Notes: generated by a model not told the origin, from the sequence alone. Counted from the first letter of the stretch, positions 19,292-29,021 are shown. The stretch: 64,000 bases of DNA from Pseudomonas ekonensis (GCF_019145435.1 NZ_JAHSTS010000001.1:2804001-2868000); one strand, 5' to 3'. A program made the numbers and translations.

Positions 19292-20503
19292 CTATTGCAC
19301 CAACTGGTTGATCTCGATGATCGGCAACAGCACCGCCATGACGATCACCAGCACCACCCCGCCCATCACCACGATCATCAGCGGCTCCAGCAGCGCGGTC
19401 ATGCCCATGGCCCGGCGTTCGATGTCGCGGGACAGGGTCTGCGCCGCCCGTTCCAGCATCGGCGGCAGCGCGCCGGTCTTCTCGCCGCTGGCGATCAGGT
19501 GGATCAGCACCGGCGGGAACACGTTCTGCGCCTTCAGCGCCGCCGCCAGGTTGGCGCCCTCGCGCACCTGGGCGGTGGCCTCGTTGACGCTCAGGCTCAG
19601 GCGGTCGTTGGACAGGGTCTGGCGCGCCGCGTCCAGCGCCCGCAGCAACGGCACCCCCGCCCCGCCGAGGATCGCCAGGGTCGAGGCGAACCGCGCCGTG
19701 TTCAGCCCCAGCACGAAACGCCCGAACAACGGCAGCCGCAACACCCGGTGGTGCCAGCTCAGCCGCGCCGCCGGGTTGCGCAGGTACAGGCGCCAACCCC
19801 AGAAGGCCGCTCCCAGCAGCCCTGCGCACAGCCAGCCCCAGGCGCGGATGAAATCGCTGGCCGTGAGCATCGCCAGAGTCAGCCCCGGCAGGTCCTGGCG
19901 GGCCTGGGAAAACGCGCTGACCACCTGCGGCACCACGTAGCTGAGCAGGAAGATCACGATGCCGATCGACACCAACCCGACCACGCCCGGATAGATGAAC
20001 GCGGTAAGGATCTTGCCGCGCAGGTTGTTGCGCTCCTCGATGTAGTCGGCCAGCCGCTCCATGACCTGAGCCAGGTCGCCGGACTCCTCCCCGGCCGCGA
20101 TCAGCGCCCGGTAGATCTCCGGAAAGTCCCGGGGCCGGGCCGCCAGCGCTTCGGCCAGGCGCATGCCGCTGCGCACGTCGGCGCGCACGGCGCCGAGGGT
20201 GTGGGCGATGTGCTTTTTCTCGGCCTGCTCCACCGTGGCGCTCAGAGCGGCCTCCAGCGGCAGGCTGGCGCCGAGCAGGCTCGCCAGTTGCCGGGTGGCC
20301 CAGGCCAGGTCGTTGTCCGACAGCTTCGGGCTGAACAGCCCGCCGGCGCCCTGTCCCGCGGCGGTGTTCTCCTTCTGCACCGACAGCGCGGTCAGGCCCC
20401 GGCTGCGCAGCAGGCCGAACGCGGCGCTCTGGCTGTCGGCCTCCAGGTGCCCGGATTCGATCTTGCCGCCGGCGTCGGCGGCTTCAAAGCGGTAGCGGTT
20501 CAT
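19292..20503 (-). CDS. hxcS: Type II secretion inner-membrane platform protein GspF (HxcS)
   Basis: 403 residues, normal for GspF. The N-terminal cytoplasmic domain ([18 protein letters not shown]) and two repeated GspF domains, each with ARPRDFPEIYRALIAAGEESG-type helices and hydrophobic segments (about 170-195, 220-240, 370-395), are visible. It anchors the secretion ATPase to the inner membrane and helps drive pseudopilus assembly. Its ATG overlaps the gspE stop (ATGA), so the two are translationally coupled. It is the last gene of the minus-strand operon hxcT-X-Y-Z-Q-R-S, the order found in P. aeruginosa, hence the Hxc symbol. Confidence 0.95.
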   Translation of the reverse strand: MNRYRFEAADAGGKIESGHLEADSQSAAFGLLRSRGLTALSVQKENTAAGQGAGGLFSPKLSDNDLAWATRQLASLLGASLPLEAALSATVEQAEKKHIAHTLGAVRADVRSGMRLAEALAARPRDFPEIYRALIAAGEESGDLAQVMERLADYIEERNNLRGKILTAFIYPGVVGLVSIGIVIFLLSYVVPQVVSAFSQARQDLPGLTLAMLTASDFIRAWGWLCAGLLGAAFWGWRLYLRNPAARLSWHHRVLRLPLFGRFVLGLNTARFASTLAILGGAGVPLLRALDAARQTLSNDRLSLSVNEATAQVREGANLAAALKAQNVFPPVLIHLIASGEKTGALPPMLERAAQTLSRDIERRAMGMTALLEPLMIVVMGGVVLVIVMAVLLPIIEINQLVQ

Positions 20504-21909
20504 CAGGCGTCCCGTGTCACGCGCAGGATTTCCTCGGGCGCGGTGGCGCCGCTGCGGATCCAGCGTTCGCCGTCCTCGCGCAGGCTGAGCATGCCGGCCT
20601 TCTGCGCCGAGGCGCGCAAGGCCTGCTCCCCTGCCCCTTGGTGGATCAGGGTGCGGATGTCGTCGTCGATGCAGAACAACTCATGGATGCCGGTGCGGCC
20701 GCTGTAGCCGGTGTGGTTGCACGCCGCGCAGCCCACCGGGCGCCAGGTGCCCGGTGCGGCCGGATCCGGCTGTTTGCAGTGGCCGCACAGGCGCCGCACC
20801 AGCCGCTGCGCGAGCACGCCGAGCATCGACGACGCCAGCAGGAACGGCTCCACGCCCATGTCGATCAGGCGGTTGACCGCCGACACCGCGTCGTTGGTGT
20901 GCAGGGTCGCCAGCACCAGGTGGCCGGTCAGCGAGGCCTGCACGGCGATCTGCGCGGTCTCCAGGTCGCGGATCTCGCCGATCATGATGATGTCCGGGTC
21001 TTGCCGCAGGATCGCCCGCAGCGCCAGGGCGAACGTCATGTCGATCTTGGCGTTGACCTGGATCTGGCTGATGCCCGGCAAGTCGTACTCCACCGGATCC
21101 TCCACGGTGAGGATGTTGCTGGTGCTGGCGTCCAGGCGGGCCAGCGCGGCGTACAGGCTGGTGGTCTTGCCGCTGCCGGTGGGGCCGGTGACCAGCACGA
21201 TGCCGTGGGGTTGGCGGATCAGGCCGTCGAGCCTGGCCAGCACCTGGGCGTCCATGCCCAGGGTCTCCAGGTGCAGGCGGCCGGCCTGCTTGTCGAGCAG
21301 GCGCATCACCACCCGCTCGCCGTGGCCGGTGGGCACGGTGGACACCCGGATGTCGATGGGCCGCCCGGCCACGCGCAGGGTGATGCGGCCGTCCTGGGGC
21401 AGGCGTTTCTCGGCGATGTCGAGCTGGGCCATGATCTTGATCCGCGACACCAGCGCGCCGTGCAGGGCCTTGCGCGGCGAAACCACGTCACGCAGGGTGC
21501 CGTCGACCCGGTAGCGCACCACCGAATGGGTCTCGAACGGCTCGATGTGGATGTCGCTGGCCTCGTCCCGCGCCGCCTGGGTGAGCAAGGCGTTGATCAT
21601 GCGGATCACCGGCGCGCCGTCCTGGGTGTCGAGCAGGTCGGTGATTTCCGGGATGTCCTGCATCAGGCGGTCGAGGTCGACTTCGCTCTCCGCCGCGCCG
21701 ACCACCGCCGCCGCGCTGCCGGTGTCGGCGTAGGCGCTGGCGAGCAGGCCGTCGAGCTCGTCGTCCCGTACCCGCTCAAGCCGCGCGGCGCCGAACTGGC
21801 GGCGCACCTCGCCGATCGACCAGCCCGGCGTCGACGGGCACACCGTCAGCACGCCGTCGCGCAGCAGGATGCGCTGGGCCTTGGCCCAGGCGTAGGGCAA
21901 TGCGCTCAT
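20503..21909 (-). CDS. hxcR: Type II secretion ATPase GspE (HxcR)
   Basis: 468 residues starting [16 protein letters not shown]. The ATG overlaps the hxcQ stop as ATGA; the frame stays open further upstream but only as a shadow of hxcQ. Walker A is [15 protein letters not shown], followed by [19 protein letters not shown], the Asp box and the Walker B/His region [15 protein letters not shown] and ATLHTNDA. A tetracysteine zinc site (CGHC ... GCAAC) precedes GRTGIHELF. This cytoplasmic hexameric ATPase powers the Hxc secreton together with GspL and GspF. Full length and intact. Confidence 0.95.
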   Translation of the reverse strand: MSALPYAWAKAQRILLRDGVLTVCPSTPGWSIGEVRRQFGAARLERVRDDELDGLLASAYADTGSAAAVVGAAESEVDLDRLMQDIPEITDLLDTQDGAPVIRMINALLTQAARDEASDIHIEPFETHSVVRYRVDGTLRDVVSPRKALHGALVSRIKIMAQLDIAEKRLPQDGRITLRVAGRPIDIRVSTVPTGHGERVVMRLLDKQAGRLHLETLGMDAQVLARLDGLIRQPHGIVLVTGPTGSGKTTSLYAALARLDASTSNILTVEDPVEYDLPGISQIQVNAKIDMTFALALRAILRQDPDIIMIGEIRDLETAQIAVQASLTGHLVLATLHTNDAVSAVNRLIDMGVEPFLLASSMLGVLAQRLVRRLCGHCKQPDPAAPGTWRPVGCAACNHTGYSGRTGIHELFCIDDDIRTLIHQGAGEQALRASAQKAGMLSLREDGERWIRSGATAPEEILRVTRDA

Positions 21910-24290
21910 GACCGGGGGCTCCCTTCCAGCGGAACGGCCTTGATCGTCGCCCGCGGTCCGGAGGCCGGCGCCGCTGCCGGCACGCCCTGGGCGGCGTTGG
22001 GCAACTGCGGCGCCTGCATGTCCGGCATCGCCCAGCTGCGCTCCGGCTGCAGGCCGCCCTGGGCGCGGCGCATGAAGTCGTAGCGGTTGAGGGTGATGCT
22101 GCGCCCCGCCGCGCTGTCGCGGATGATGTACGGGCGCAGGAACACCATCAGGTTGGTCTTGTTGATCGAGCGGCGCTCGTTGCGAAACAGCGCGCCGATC
22201 CCCGGCAGGCTGCCCAGCCACGGCACCGCTTCGTTGCTCTGGCTGTAGCCGTCCTGCAGCAGGCCGCCGAGCACCATGATCTGGCCGTCGTCGAGCAGGA
22301 TGCTGGTGTCGATGGCGCGCTTGCTGGTGACGATCCCCGCCGAGGTGGCCGCCGCCGAGGCGCGTTCGTCGATGCTGCTGACCTCCTGGTAGATGTCGAG
22401 CTTGACCGTGCCGCCCTCGGAGATCTGCGGCCGCACGTTGAGCTTCAGGCCCACTTCTTCGCGGGTCACGGTCTGGAACGGGTTGTTGCTGGTGCCCCCG
22501 CCGCCGGTGACGTAGCTGCCGCTGACGAAGGGGATGGTCTGGCCGACGAAGATGCTCGCCGCCTCGTTGTCCAGGGTCAGCAGGTTCGGCGTGGACAGCA
22601 CGTTGGTGCCGCCCTTGCTCTTCAGCGCCCGGGCCAGCACCTTAAGGTCGAGAACCTTGCCGATGCCGGGGATGTCCACGGTGCCGTTGACGTAGCCCAC
22701 GTTCAGCCCCTGGGGCAACACGTCGAGGCTGGTCTTGCCGTTGAGCTTGAGCCCGGAGCCGCCGAGGTTGGCGCCGCCGATCACACCCTTGCCGCCGAGG
22801 TTGCCGCTCTGCCACTGCACGCCGAATTCGCTGGCGTCGTCCTCGCCGACCTCGACGATCAGGCTTTCGATCACCACTTGGGCGCGGCGCTGGTCGAGCA
22901 GGTCGATGACTTCGCGCAGGTTGCGGTACAGCGGCTCCGGCGCGGAGATCAGCAAGGTGTTGGTGGTGGCGTCGGCCTGGATGGTCACGCCGCCGGCGCT
23001 GAAGGCGACGTTCTGTTCGCTGGCCTGGCCGCCGGCGGTGCCGCTGCCGCTGTCGGCGCTGCTGCCCTGGGCATAGCCGCCCCCGTTGCCGGAACCGCTG
23101 CCCGTGGTGGTGCTGCCGGTGGTGGTCTGCGTGCCGTTCTGGCTGGTCTGCCCGCCGCCGTTGGCCGTGCTGCCCATGGCGCTGAGCACCGACCGGGCGC
23201 CGTCGCCGGTGCCGCTGTCGCTTTCGCCCGTGAGCAGGCCGCGCAGGGCCTGGGCGAGCTTGCCGGCCTGGGCGTTGCGCAGGTACACCACGTGCAGGTT
23301 GCTGGGGTTGCTCTGGGCGTTGTCGAGCTTGTAGATCAGGTTGCGCGCCAGCTCCGTACGTTCGGGGCTGCCGGCGCGGATGATGATGGTGTTGGAGCGC
23401 GGGTCGCCGATCACCGCGATCTTCTGGGTCGGATCGTTGCCCGGCGCGTCCAGCAGGTCGGCGACCATAGGCGCGATGTCGGCGGCGATGCCGTTCTGGA
23501 TCTGCACCACGTCGGTGTCGATGGCGCTCGGGGTGTCGATGCCGGCGATCAACTGCGCCACGCGGTTGAGGTTTTCGGCGTAGTCGGTGACCACCACCGT
23601 GTTGTTGCCGGGATAGGCGTTGATCGGGTTGTTCGGCGAAACGATCGGGCGCAGCACCGGGATCAGGTTCACCGCGTTCTCGTACTGCAAGCGGAACGTG
23701 CGGGTGAGCATGCCGTTGCCGGCCGGTTTGTCGGCGCTGTAGATCGGCCCGCCGAGCAGCTTGGCGTCGGCCTCCGGCACCACCTGGGCGACGCCGCCGA
23801 CGTCCACCACGCTGAAGCCCTGCATGCGCAGCGCCGCCAGCAGCATCTCGTAGGCCTGGCGGGCCGGCACCTGGCCTTCGGAAACCAGCGTGAGATTGCC
23901 CTTGACCCGCGGATCGACCAGGAACTGCTGGCCGGTGGAACGGGACAGCGCCCGCACCACGGCCTGGATGTCGGCCTCGACGAAGTTCAGGGTCACCGGT
24001 TGCTCGCCCAACGGATTGGCCGCAGCGACGGGCACCGGCACCGCCGCGCCGCTGCGGGCGCGCTCGGTGAGGTTGTGCAGTTGCTTGGGCGCCGGCCTGA
24101 CCTGGGCCTGCATCCGCTCACGGTCCAGCACCGCGTCGCCGCTGCGCTGGGTGTTGGCCAAGGGCCGGCCGAGTTCGCTGTCCACCAGCAACGGCGGCTG
24201 ATTCTGCGGGGCGGTGTTGCTGCACGCGCCCAACGCCACCAACAGCATCGGCAACGCCTTGCGCGCCGGGTTGAAACCTGACCCCTTCAT
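21906..24290 (-). CDS. hxcQ: Type II secretion outer-membrane lipo-secretin GspD (HxcQ)
   Basis: 794 residues. The N-terminus ends in a lipobox (LVALGAC, Cys about 23), so the secretin is itself a lipoprotein; P. aeruginosa HxcQ is known to be self-piloted by such an anchor, and no separate pilotin gene is seen. N0-N3 periplasmic domains follow ([19 protein letters not shown] onwards), then a Gly/Ser/Thr-rich linker (about 355-430) and the secretin barrel with [26 protein letters not shown] and [15 protein letters not shown]. It forms the exit channel for the folded exoprotein. Start overlaps the gspM-like stop by 4 bases. Confidence 0.96.
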   Translation of the reverse strand: MKGSGFNPARKALPMLLVALGACSNTAPQNQPPLLVDSELGRPLANTQRSGDAVLDRERMQAQVRPAPKQLHNLTERARSGAAVPVPVAAANPLGEQPVTLNFVEADIQAVVRALSRSTGQQFLVDPRVKGNLTLVSEGQVPARQAYEMLLAALRMQGFSVVDVGGVAQVVPEADAKLLGGPIYSADKPAGNGMLTRTFRLQYENAVNLIPVLRPIVSPNNPINAYPGNNTVVVTDYAENLNRVAQLIAGIDTPSAIDTDVVQIQNGIAADIAPMVADLLDAPGNDPTQKIAVIGDPRSNTIIIRAGSPERTELARNLIYKLDNAQSNPSNLHVVYLRNAQAGKLAQALRGLLTGESDSGTGDGARSVLSAMGSTANGGGQTSQNGTQTTTGSTTTGSGSGNGGGYAQGSSADSGSGTAGGQASEQNVAFSAGGVTIQADATTNTLLISAPEPLYRNLREVIDLLDQRRAQVVIESLIVEVGEDDASEFGVQWQSGNLGGKGVIGGANLGGSGLKLNGKTSLDVLPQGLNVGYVNGTVDIPGIGKVLDLKVLARALKSKGGTNVLSTPNLLTLDNEAASIFVGQTIPFVSGSYVTGGGGTSNNPFQTVTREEVGLKLNVRPQISEGGTVKLDIYQEVSSIDERASAAATSAGIVTSKRAIDTSILLDDGQIMVLGGLLQDGYSQSNEAVPWLGSLPGIGALFRNERRSINKTNLMVFLRPYIIRDSAAGRSITLNRYDFMRRAQGGLQPERSWAMPDMQAPQLPNAAQGVPAAAPASGPRATIKAVPLEGSPRS

Positions 24291-24835
24291 GAAGCTTCCT
24301 TAGCGCCCAGCGCCTGATCCATGCGTACGGTGCCTGACAGAGTGCCGGCGGTGTCATCGGTCGCGGCGGCCTCTGCGCGTTGCAGACGGGCCTCGACCAC
24401 GTGCAGCGAAAACTGTTGCGGGCGGCTCAGCAGCCAGTCGAGCACGGCGTCCGCCGGGGCTGCGTCGAAGGTCAGTTGCCAGCCGCCGGACGGCACGGCC
24501 TGCAAGCGGAAATGGCCGGCCAGCCCGGCGGCCTGCAACCCGTGCTGCAGCGAAGATTCGAGGTCTTGCCCGGCGACCGGCGCACTGACCTCGCGCAACA
24601 GCACCTCCAGGGCTTCGGCCTGGGCCCGCAGCTTCGGCGTTTCGGCCTGCCAGTGGGCGATCTTCTTCAACGGCGGCTGAATCAGCGCGCCCCACACCAG
24701 CAGGGCCGCCAACGCGACGGCCATGCCGCTCACCATGCGTTTCTCCCGCAGGGCCAGCGGCTGCCAGCGCGCCTGCACCTGCCGGGCGACGCGCTGCCAG
24801 GCGGCCCGGCCATTGGCCAATGTCACCTTATTCAT
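24287..24835 (-). CDS. hxcZ: Type II secretion protein GspM (HxcZ)
   Basis: 182 residues from MNKVTLANGRAAW. A basic cytoplasmic start is followed by one membrane helix (about 36-54, MVSGMAVALAALLVWGALI), a helical linker and a small ferredoxin-like periplasmic domain (HFRLQAVPSGGWQLTFDAAPADAVLDWLL). GspM stabilises GspL on the inner membrane. The frame is open upstream to 24973, but that part overlaps hxcY and has no coding character; the chosen ATG overlaps the end of hxcY by only 8 bases. Assignment rests on size, topology and position between gspL and gspD. Confidence 0.88.
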   Translation of the reverse strand: MNKVTLANGRAAWQRVARQVQARWQPLALREKRMVSGMAVALAALLVWGALIQPPLKKIAHWQAETPKLRAQAEALEVLLREVSAPVAGQDLESSLQHGLQAAGLAGHFRLQAVPSGGWQLTFDAAPADAVLDWLLSRPQQFSLHVVEARLQRAEAAATDDTAGTLSGTVRMDQALGAKEAS

Positions 24836-25985
24836 CTTCCGCTCCGCTGTTGTCGCCGTCGTCGTCGCCTGCCGTGGAGAGGGCCTCGCCGGCCGGACGC
24901 AACGTCCAGCCGTCCGCGTCATGGCTGACGCTGATCCCGGCTTGGGCCAGCGTGTCCTGCCAGCCTTTGTCACTGCCGGCCCGGGCCTCGTCCAGCAGGC
25001 TCAATTGCAGGGCGCCGTCGACGAACGTCAGGCGCTGCACGCTGCCGGCCATGAACGGCATGCCGCTGCCCGCTTGCAGCACCAGCCGGCTAAAGGCCTG
25101 CCCCGGATCGTCCGCCGCCCCCTGCTGACGCGCCGCCAGTTGCTGACGGGCCTGTTGCAGCGGATTGAGGATCACCGGCAGTTCGGGAAAGGCCTGTTTC
25201 ACCCGTTGCATCATCTGCGCCTTGAGCTGCTGGCCCTGGGCGGCTTCGCGGGCGGCGTACAGGTTCAGGCCGGTCACCCACACCGTCAGCGCCAGCACGG
25301 CGCAACCCAGCGCCCGCCCCCAGCCGCGCCGGTCCACCGGCTGCTGGAGGCCGGCATGCAGCCCCCAGGCCGGCAACGGTCCGCTGCAGCGCTGGCCGGA
25401 CGGCAACGGCTGCGCGCCTTGCGGGGCATCGTCGCCGATCCAGTGCAGCGCCACGCCGGGTTCCGCCTGCTCCCCGTCATCGAGCAGCGGCTGGATCCGC
25501 GCCGTGTGCAGGCTGTCGCGCAGCAGCAGGTGCCCTTCGAACACACAACCGACCCCGCCGGCCATGACCGGCAAACCGTAGGCCACCGGGTACAGGCCCT
25601 TGAGGTGCAGCCCGGCCTGGCGCAGCAACCGCCCCAGCTGTTGCAGTTCCTGCCGCGCCAGCCACGCCACCGCCACCTGCCCGGCGTCATCCCGCGGACC
25701 GTGGGCCACGTGCATGGCGGCAACGTCGCCGAGCATCAGGGTCTGCGCCGCGCACTGGACGGCGGCGGCCATTTTGGCGTTCGGCAACGGCGGCAGATCG
25801 AGGCTGGCCAAGAGGCTGTCCACCGGGTGCAGGAAGCACACCAGCGGTGTCTTCGCCGGCAATTGCCCAAGACGCTGCACCTGCTGCCGGACCACCTGCC
25901 CCTGACGGTCGAGCCACACGCACGAAAGCTCGCTGTCCGGGCTCAGCTGCGCCAGCGGCGGCAGGCCCACGCGCACCGGCGTCAT
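24828..25985 (-). CDS. hxcY: Type II secretion protein GspL (HxcY)
   Basis: 385 residues. It has a cytoplasmic actin-like domain (about 1-230; binds the GspE N-terminus), a membrane helix (about 245-265, RALGCAVLALTVWVTGLNLYA) and a periplasmic domain with VKQAFPELPVILNPLQQARQ, the typical GspL segment. It links the ATPase to GspM and the pseudopilus. It overlaps hxcX by 4 bases and hxcZ by 8, in line with an operon. Sequence divergence is as expected for this poorly conserved family. Confidence 0.92.
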   Translation of the reverse strand: MTPVRVGLPPLAQLSPDSELSCVWLDRQGQVVRQQVQRLGQLPAKTPLVCFLHPVDSLLASLDLPPLPNAKMAAAVQCAAQTLMLGDVAAMHVAHGPRDDAGQVAVAWLARQELQQLGRLLRQAGLHLKGLYPVAYGLPVMAGGVGCVFEGHLLLRDSLHTARIQPLLDDGEQAEPGVALHWIGDDAPQGAQPLPSGQRCSGPLPAWGLHAGLQQPVDRRGWGRALGCAVLALTVWVTGLNLYAAREAAQGQQLKAQMMQRVKQAFPELPVILNPLQQARQQLAARQQGAADDPGQAFSRLVLQAGSGMPFMAGSVQRLTFVDGALQLSLLDEARAGSDKGWQDTLAQAGISVSHDADGWTLRPAGEALSTAGDDDGDNSGAEDE

Positions 25986-26935
25986 ACGCCCACCCGCGAC
26001 CAGATCACTTGCGGCAGACGGTCCTGGCTGCGGTGCAGCAACGCCTCGACGCTGACCCGACGCTGCTCGCGGCGGGCCTGGCCGCGCAGGCGGAACCAGT
26101 CGCTGGTGATGCCGACCTTGACGCTCGTGACCTCCAACTGCGGCAAGCGCAGACGGTTGACGAAGTCGCCGCGGTTGATGAACCAGCGCCCGGCGTCACG
26201 CTCATTGATCAACGCCTGCGCCCGCTCCAGCGACAGCCCCGGCACATACGCCGCCAGCACCGGTGCGGTGGCGGTGTTGCCGTTGACCCAGGTGTTGGCC
26301 GGAATCACCGTGAGGTAAGGCGCCAGCTTGCGGACGACAGCGTCGTCGACCCCATCGACACTGCGCAGGTCTTCCAGGCTGCGCAGCATCGGCAGGGCCG
26401 GCGGCTGCGGTTTGCGTGCGGCGCCGGGCGAAATGCCGCGGCCGCTGTCGAAGCCGTTATTCGCCATGGCCTTGTCCGCCAGGGCCGGGTTCAGCAGCCG
26501 CGGGTAGGATTCGATGACCCGCAGGGTGATGCGCCGGGCCAGTGCGTCATTGAGGCCGATCAGGGCGCACAGGCGCTGGAACGCCTCGACCTGGCCGTCA
26601 TCGACCCGTTCGTTGGCCACCAGCGTGCGCAGGTTGAACTTGCCCTGCTCGTCTTCCAGCCGCCCTTCGAAACCGTAGGCGTTCAGCACCTGTGCCCAGG
26701 GCTGGTCGAGCCGGGTCAAGGGGTCGCGCTGACGGGCGTCCCAGAGCAATTGGCGGCTCAGTTCCAGGCCGCCGTTCAACAGCCAGCGCCCTTGCACCCG
26801 CAGTTGCTCGGCCTCCAGCGCACGGGTCGAGACGCTTTGGCGGGTAAGCATGCCGGCGGCGATCACCGCCACCACCGCCGCGATCAGCAGCGCACTGATG
26901 ATCGCCATGCCCCGCTGGTTCGATGGGCTGTCCAT
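25982..26935 (-). CDS. hxcX: Type II secretion minor pseudopilin GspK (HxcX)
   Basis: 317 residues, the large minor pseudopilin at the pseudopilus tip. A short leader MDSPSNQRG is followed by MAIISALLIAAVVAVIAAGM, the hydrophobic prepilin helix; as usual for GspK the +5 Glu is missing. The globular part includes DEQGKFNLRTL, the GspK signature near residue 130, and VNRLRLPQLEVTSVKVG. It needs prepilin peptidase PilD, not encoded here. Starts 8 bases after hxcT. Confidence 0.94.
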   Translation of the reverse strand: MDSPSNQRGMAIISALLIAAVVAVIAAGMLTRQSVSTRALEAEQLRVQGRWLLNGGLELSRQLLWDARQRDPLTRLDQPWAQVLNAYGFEGRLEDEQGKFNLRTLVANERVDDGQVEAFQRLCALIGLNDALARRITLRVIESYPRLLNPALADKAMANNGFDSGRGISPGAARKPQPPALPMLRSLEDLRSVDGVDDAVVRKLAPYLTVIPANTWVNGNTATAPVLAAYVPGLSLERAQALINERDAGRWFINRGDFVNRLRLPQLEVTSVKVGITSDWFRLRGQARREQRRVSVEALLHRSQDRLPQVIWSRVGV

Positions 26936-26943
26936 GGCCGGCC

Positions 26944-27402
26944 CTACAGCTGCCAGGAGCCGATGTCGGCATTCACGCCCTCACCGTCCGGCTGGCCGTC
27001 GGCGCCGAGGGAGAAGATGTCGATCTCGCCGTTGGCGCCGGGGTTGAGGTACTGGTACGGGCGGCCCCACGGGTCGTTGGGCAGGCGCTCCAGGTACGAG
27101 CGCCAGTTGCTGTTCTTGGCGTCGGCGGGACGCTCCACCAGCACCTTCAGGCCCTGGTTCAGGGTCGGGTAGCTGCCGTGGTCGAGCCGGTACAGCTTGA
27201 GGGCCTGCATCAGCCCGCCGATGTCCTGCCGGGCCGCCGTGGCCCGTGCCTGATCCGGCCGGTCCAGCACCTTGGGCACCACCATGGCCGCCAGAATCCC
27301 GAGGATCACCACCACGACCATGATCTCGATCAAGGTGAAGCCCTGCTGCCGGCGCGGCATCCGTGGCGGTTGTTCAGGCTGTTTGCGCTGCGCGATATCC
27401 AT
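26944..27402 (-). CDS. hxcT: Type II secretion major pseudopilin GspG (HxcT)
   Basis: 152 residues. The prepilin cleavage site RRQQG/FTLIEIMVVVVILGILA has the +5 Glu. The C-terminal part PTLNQGLKVLVE, LPNDPWGRPYQYLNPG and EIDIFSLGADGQ is diagnostic for GspG, with the calcium-binding loop. The leader is unusually long (about 20 residues); an internal ATG at 27360 would give a shorter leader but has no ribosome site. First gene of the seven-gene minus-strand hxc operon and divergent from hxcV. Confidence 0.95.
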   Translation of the reverse strand: MDIAQRKQPEQPPRMPRRQQGFTLIEIMVVVVILGILAAMVVPKVLDRPDQARATAARQDIGGLMQALKLYRLDHGSYPTLNQGLKVLVERPADAKNSNWRSYLERLPNDPWGRPYQYLNPGANGEIDIFSLGADGQPDGEGVNADIGSWQL

Positions 27403-27548
27403 CTCGTCATTCCCTGGCTAGATTCGATTCGACGCGCAGTGTTGCAAGAAGATATGTCAGAGATGTTGTGAATCCTCGGGAGTTTCGGTCTTCAAGCGGT
27501 CAAGCGCGGGGGTTAGCGTCAAGGGCTGCCCGACCGCCCGAGACCCCG

Positions 27549-27935
27549 ATGCGCGCCCCCTCCCCGCAAGCTGGATTCACCCTGATCGAAGTGCTCGTAG
27601 CCCTGGCGATCATCGCCGTGGCCATGTCAGCCGCCGTGCGCGTGGCGGGGCTGATGACCCAGAGCAGCGGGATCTTGCGGGACCGCTCGATTGCGATGAT
27701 TGCGGCGCAGGGGCGCATGGCCGAACTGCAGCTGGAGGGGCGGTTGCCGATGGGGATGAAGGCCGTGGAGTGCGATCAAGGGCGCTTGACGTTGCGCTGC
27801 GAGCAAATCATCGGCACCGCCGAGAACGGACGGCTGCTGAAGGTCGGCGTGCAGGTGTTCGACCGCAGCCAAGATGCGCCGCCGTTGGCCAAACTCGAAA
27901 CATTGCTCACGCCACAGGAAAGACTTCCGCAGTAA
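27549..27935 (+). CDS. hxcV: Type II secretion minor pseudopilin GspI (HxcV)
   Basis: 128 residues from MRAPSPQAG/FTLIEVLVALAIIAVAMSAAV, a type III prepilin start with +5 Glu, then GRMAELQLEGRLP, the GspI MAE segment. It nucleates the tip complex with GspJ and GspK. The ATG was chosen because it gives a normal short leader; the frame is open upstream but without homology. It is divergent from hxcT across 146 bases. In P. aeruginosa the next genes are hxcP and hxcU-W; here they lie 6 kb away beyond an AT-rich insert. Confidence 0.92.
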   Translation: MRAPSPQAGFTLIEVLVALAIIAVAMSAAVRVAGLMTQSSGILRDRSIAMIAAQGRMAELQLEGRLPMGMKAVECDQGRLTLRCEQIIGTAENGRLLKVGVQVFDRSQDAPPLAKLETLLTPQERLPQ

Positions 27936-28005
27936 ATACACTCCCAAGCAGCAGGAAAACGCTCTCGGTTCATCAGGTGCCTGAGACCTATGCGCACACA
28001 AAATC

Positions 28006-28170
28006 CTGTGGGAGCCAGCCTGCTGGCGATAGAGGACGAGCAGACACGAGAAACAGCGCATGTGCCATTGCCATCTCCGCCGACCCGGCTCCCACAGATT
28101 TCAGCTTCCTACACAATATCTGTGATCAACATAAATCCCTGTGGGAGCGAGCTTGCTCGCGAAGGCGCCA
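28006..28170. repeat. REP elements downstream of hxcV
   Basis: Copy one (CTGTGGGAGCCAGCCTGCTG and following GCGATAG) lies at 28006-28034. An inverted partial copy lies at 28083-28097, and a second subtype (CTGTGGGAGCGAGCTTGCTC then GCGAAGGCGCC) at 28139-28170. They fill the gap between hxcV and the inserted block. No gene is seen in 27936-28213. Confidence 0.85.
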
Positions 28171-28213
28171 GAATTGACACCCGCTTAATCAGCAGTTGAT
28201 CCCGAGGTCTGCC

Positions 28214-28573
28214 TCACTCCGGCAATTGCAAATTATCCAACGCCCGATTCACCGCCAACTCCCCTAGCATGATCAACTGCGCAATCCCCAACAACGCCCG
28301 ACGCTGCGCAGCTGGCACCAGACTGGCGAAATTTTGGGCAATGGTTTGGGCCGAAGCGAGTGTTTCACTGGCATCAATCAGCAATTCTTCGTTTTTGTTG
28401 TCCGCTGTCACGGCATACATCCCGCGGGTTCTACGTGGGGACGGCGTGGAGCCGGGCGGACAGAGGTAATGGTCGAGCGCGCGGTCGGCGGCTTCGTGGA
28501 GTTTTCTGGAATCGATGGATTCGTAGGGGGAAACCGAGTCGGTTTCAGGCGGGTTGGGTGTTGGTTTGATCAT
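28214..28573 (-). CDS. DUF6124 family protein
   Basis: 119 residues starting MIKPTPNPPETD. It has the Pseudomonas DUF6124 pattern: Pro-rich start, then HEAADRALDHYL, YAVTADNKNEELLIDASETL, a Leu/Ala-rich helix and LMLGELAVNRALD. Pseudomonads carry several copies of this small soluble protein; the function is unknown. GGAG lies 7 bases before the ATG. The approximately 350 bases upstream are rich in inverted repeats and probably form part of its leader. It is the first gene of the insert and, unlike its plus-strand neighbours, is of normal GC content. Confidence 0.85.
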   Translation of the reverse strand: MIKPTPNPPETDSVSPYESIDSRKLHEAADRALDHYLCPPGSTPSPRRTRGMYAVTADNKNEELLIDASETLASAQTIAQNFASLVPAAQRRALLGIAQLIMLGELAVNRALDNLQLPE

Positions 28574-28590
28574 GGTGAAGCTCCATCTTT

Positions 28591-28826
28591 ATACCTGGTG
28601 GAACCACCAACACCCGTCGCTAAACAGGTAAGGGTGGCAGCTGTACGCGGGTTAGCGAACCGAGAGGTATAAGACCCGGCAGACCCGAAGGTCTCCCACG
28701 CACAGCCACCATATCGTCATCGCAAAAGTCTGCGACAAACTGGAGCGTCGTTGAACTCATACCTGGTCGGGTCGCTAAACCCGGTCGCTGGGTTGCCAGC
28801 GACCCATAGACGATAAAGACCAGGTA
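28591..28826 (-). promoter_or_regulatory. Structured upstream region of the DUF6124 gene: nested inverted repeats
   Basis: Two nested hairpins share a motif (TACCTGGT ... GTCGCTAAAC). The first has outer arms ATACCT/AGGTAT (28591-28596, 28665-28670) around TCGCTAA/TTAGCGA (28617-28623, 28652-28658). The second has outer arms TACCTGGT/ACCAGGTA (28760-28767, 28819-28826) around GGGTCGCT/AGCGACCC (28769-28776, 28798-28805). Between them AGACC-CGAA-GGTCT forms a tetraloop hairpin (28681-28694). No gene is seen from 28574 to 29126. The role (leader RNA, protein-binding sites or small RNA) is unknown. Confidence 0.6.
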
Positions 28827-28986
28827 CAAAGCGCACAAGCCGGCGGATTCTGGCGTAGCTGTAGGCAACGGCGCAAGGGTGTGTAGCCTGAGAGAGTGTC
28901 TGGAGATGTCCTTTTAAACCTTGGTGCTTATCGTGACCTTACTGCGGCACCTCCATGAGGTGGGGAGGCTGGCCAGATGAGCCTCA

Positions 28987-29021
28987 GATTTATTTTCTTG
29001 AAATAAATCAGTCCCCTTTTT
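28987..29021 (+). repeat. AT-rich palindrome followed by GTCCCCTTTTT
   Basis: GATTTATTT/AAATAAATC (28987-28995 and 29001-29009) with a 5-base loop, then AGTCCCCTTTTT. It resembles the palindromes associated with RAYT-type transposases in other gammaproteobacteria. It marks the left edge of the AT-rich DNA and could also act as a plus-strand terminator. Confidence 0.5.

Noticed and set aside
27403..27548. Possible Pho box between hxcT and hxcV (TGTCA at 27455-27459)
   Set aside because: The second half-site is poor and the spacing is 12 on one strand and 14 on the other, not 11.
28006..28170. A short CRISPR-like array
   Set aside because: The repeats are REP palindromes of different subtypes and orientation, without regular spacing or spacers.
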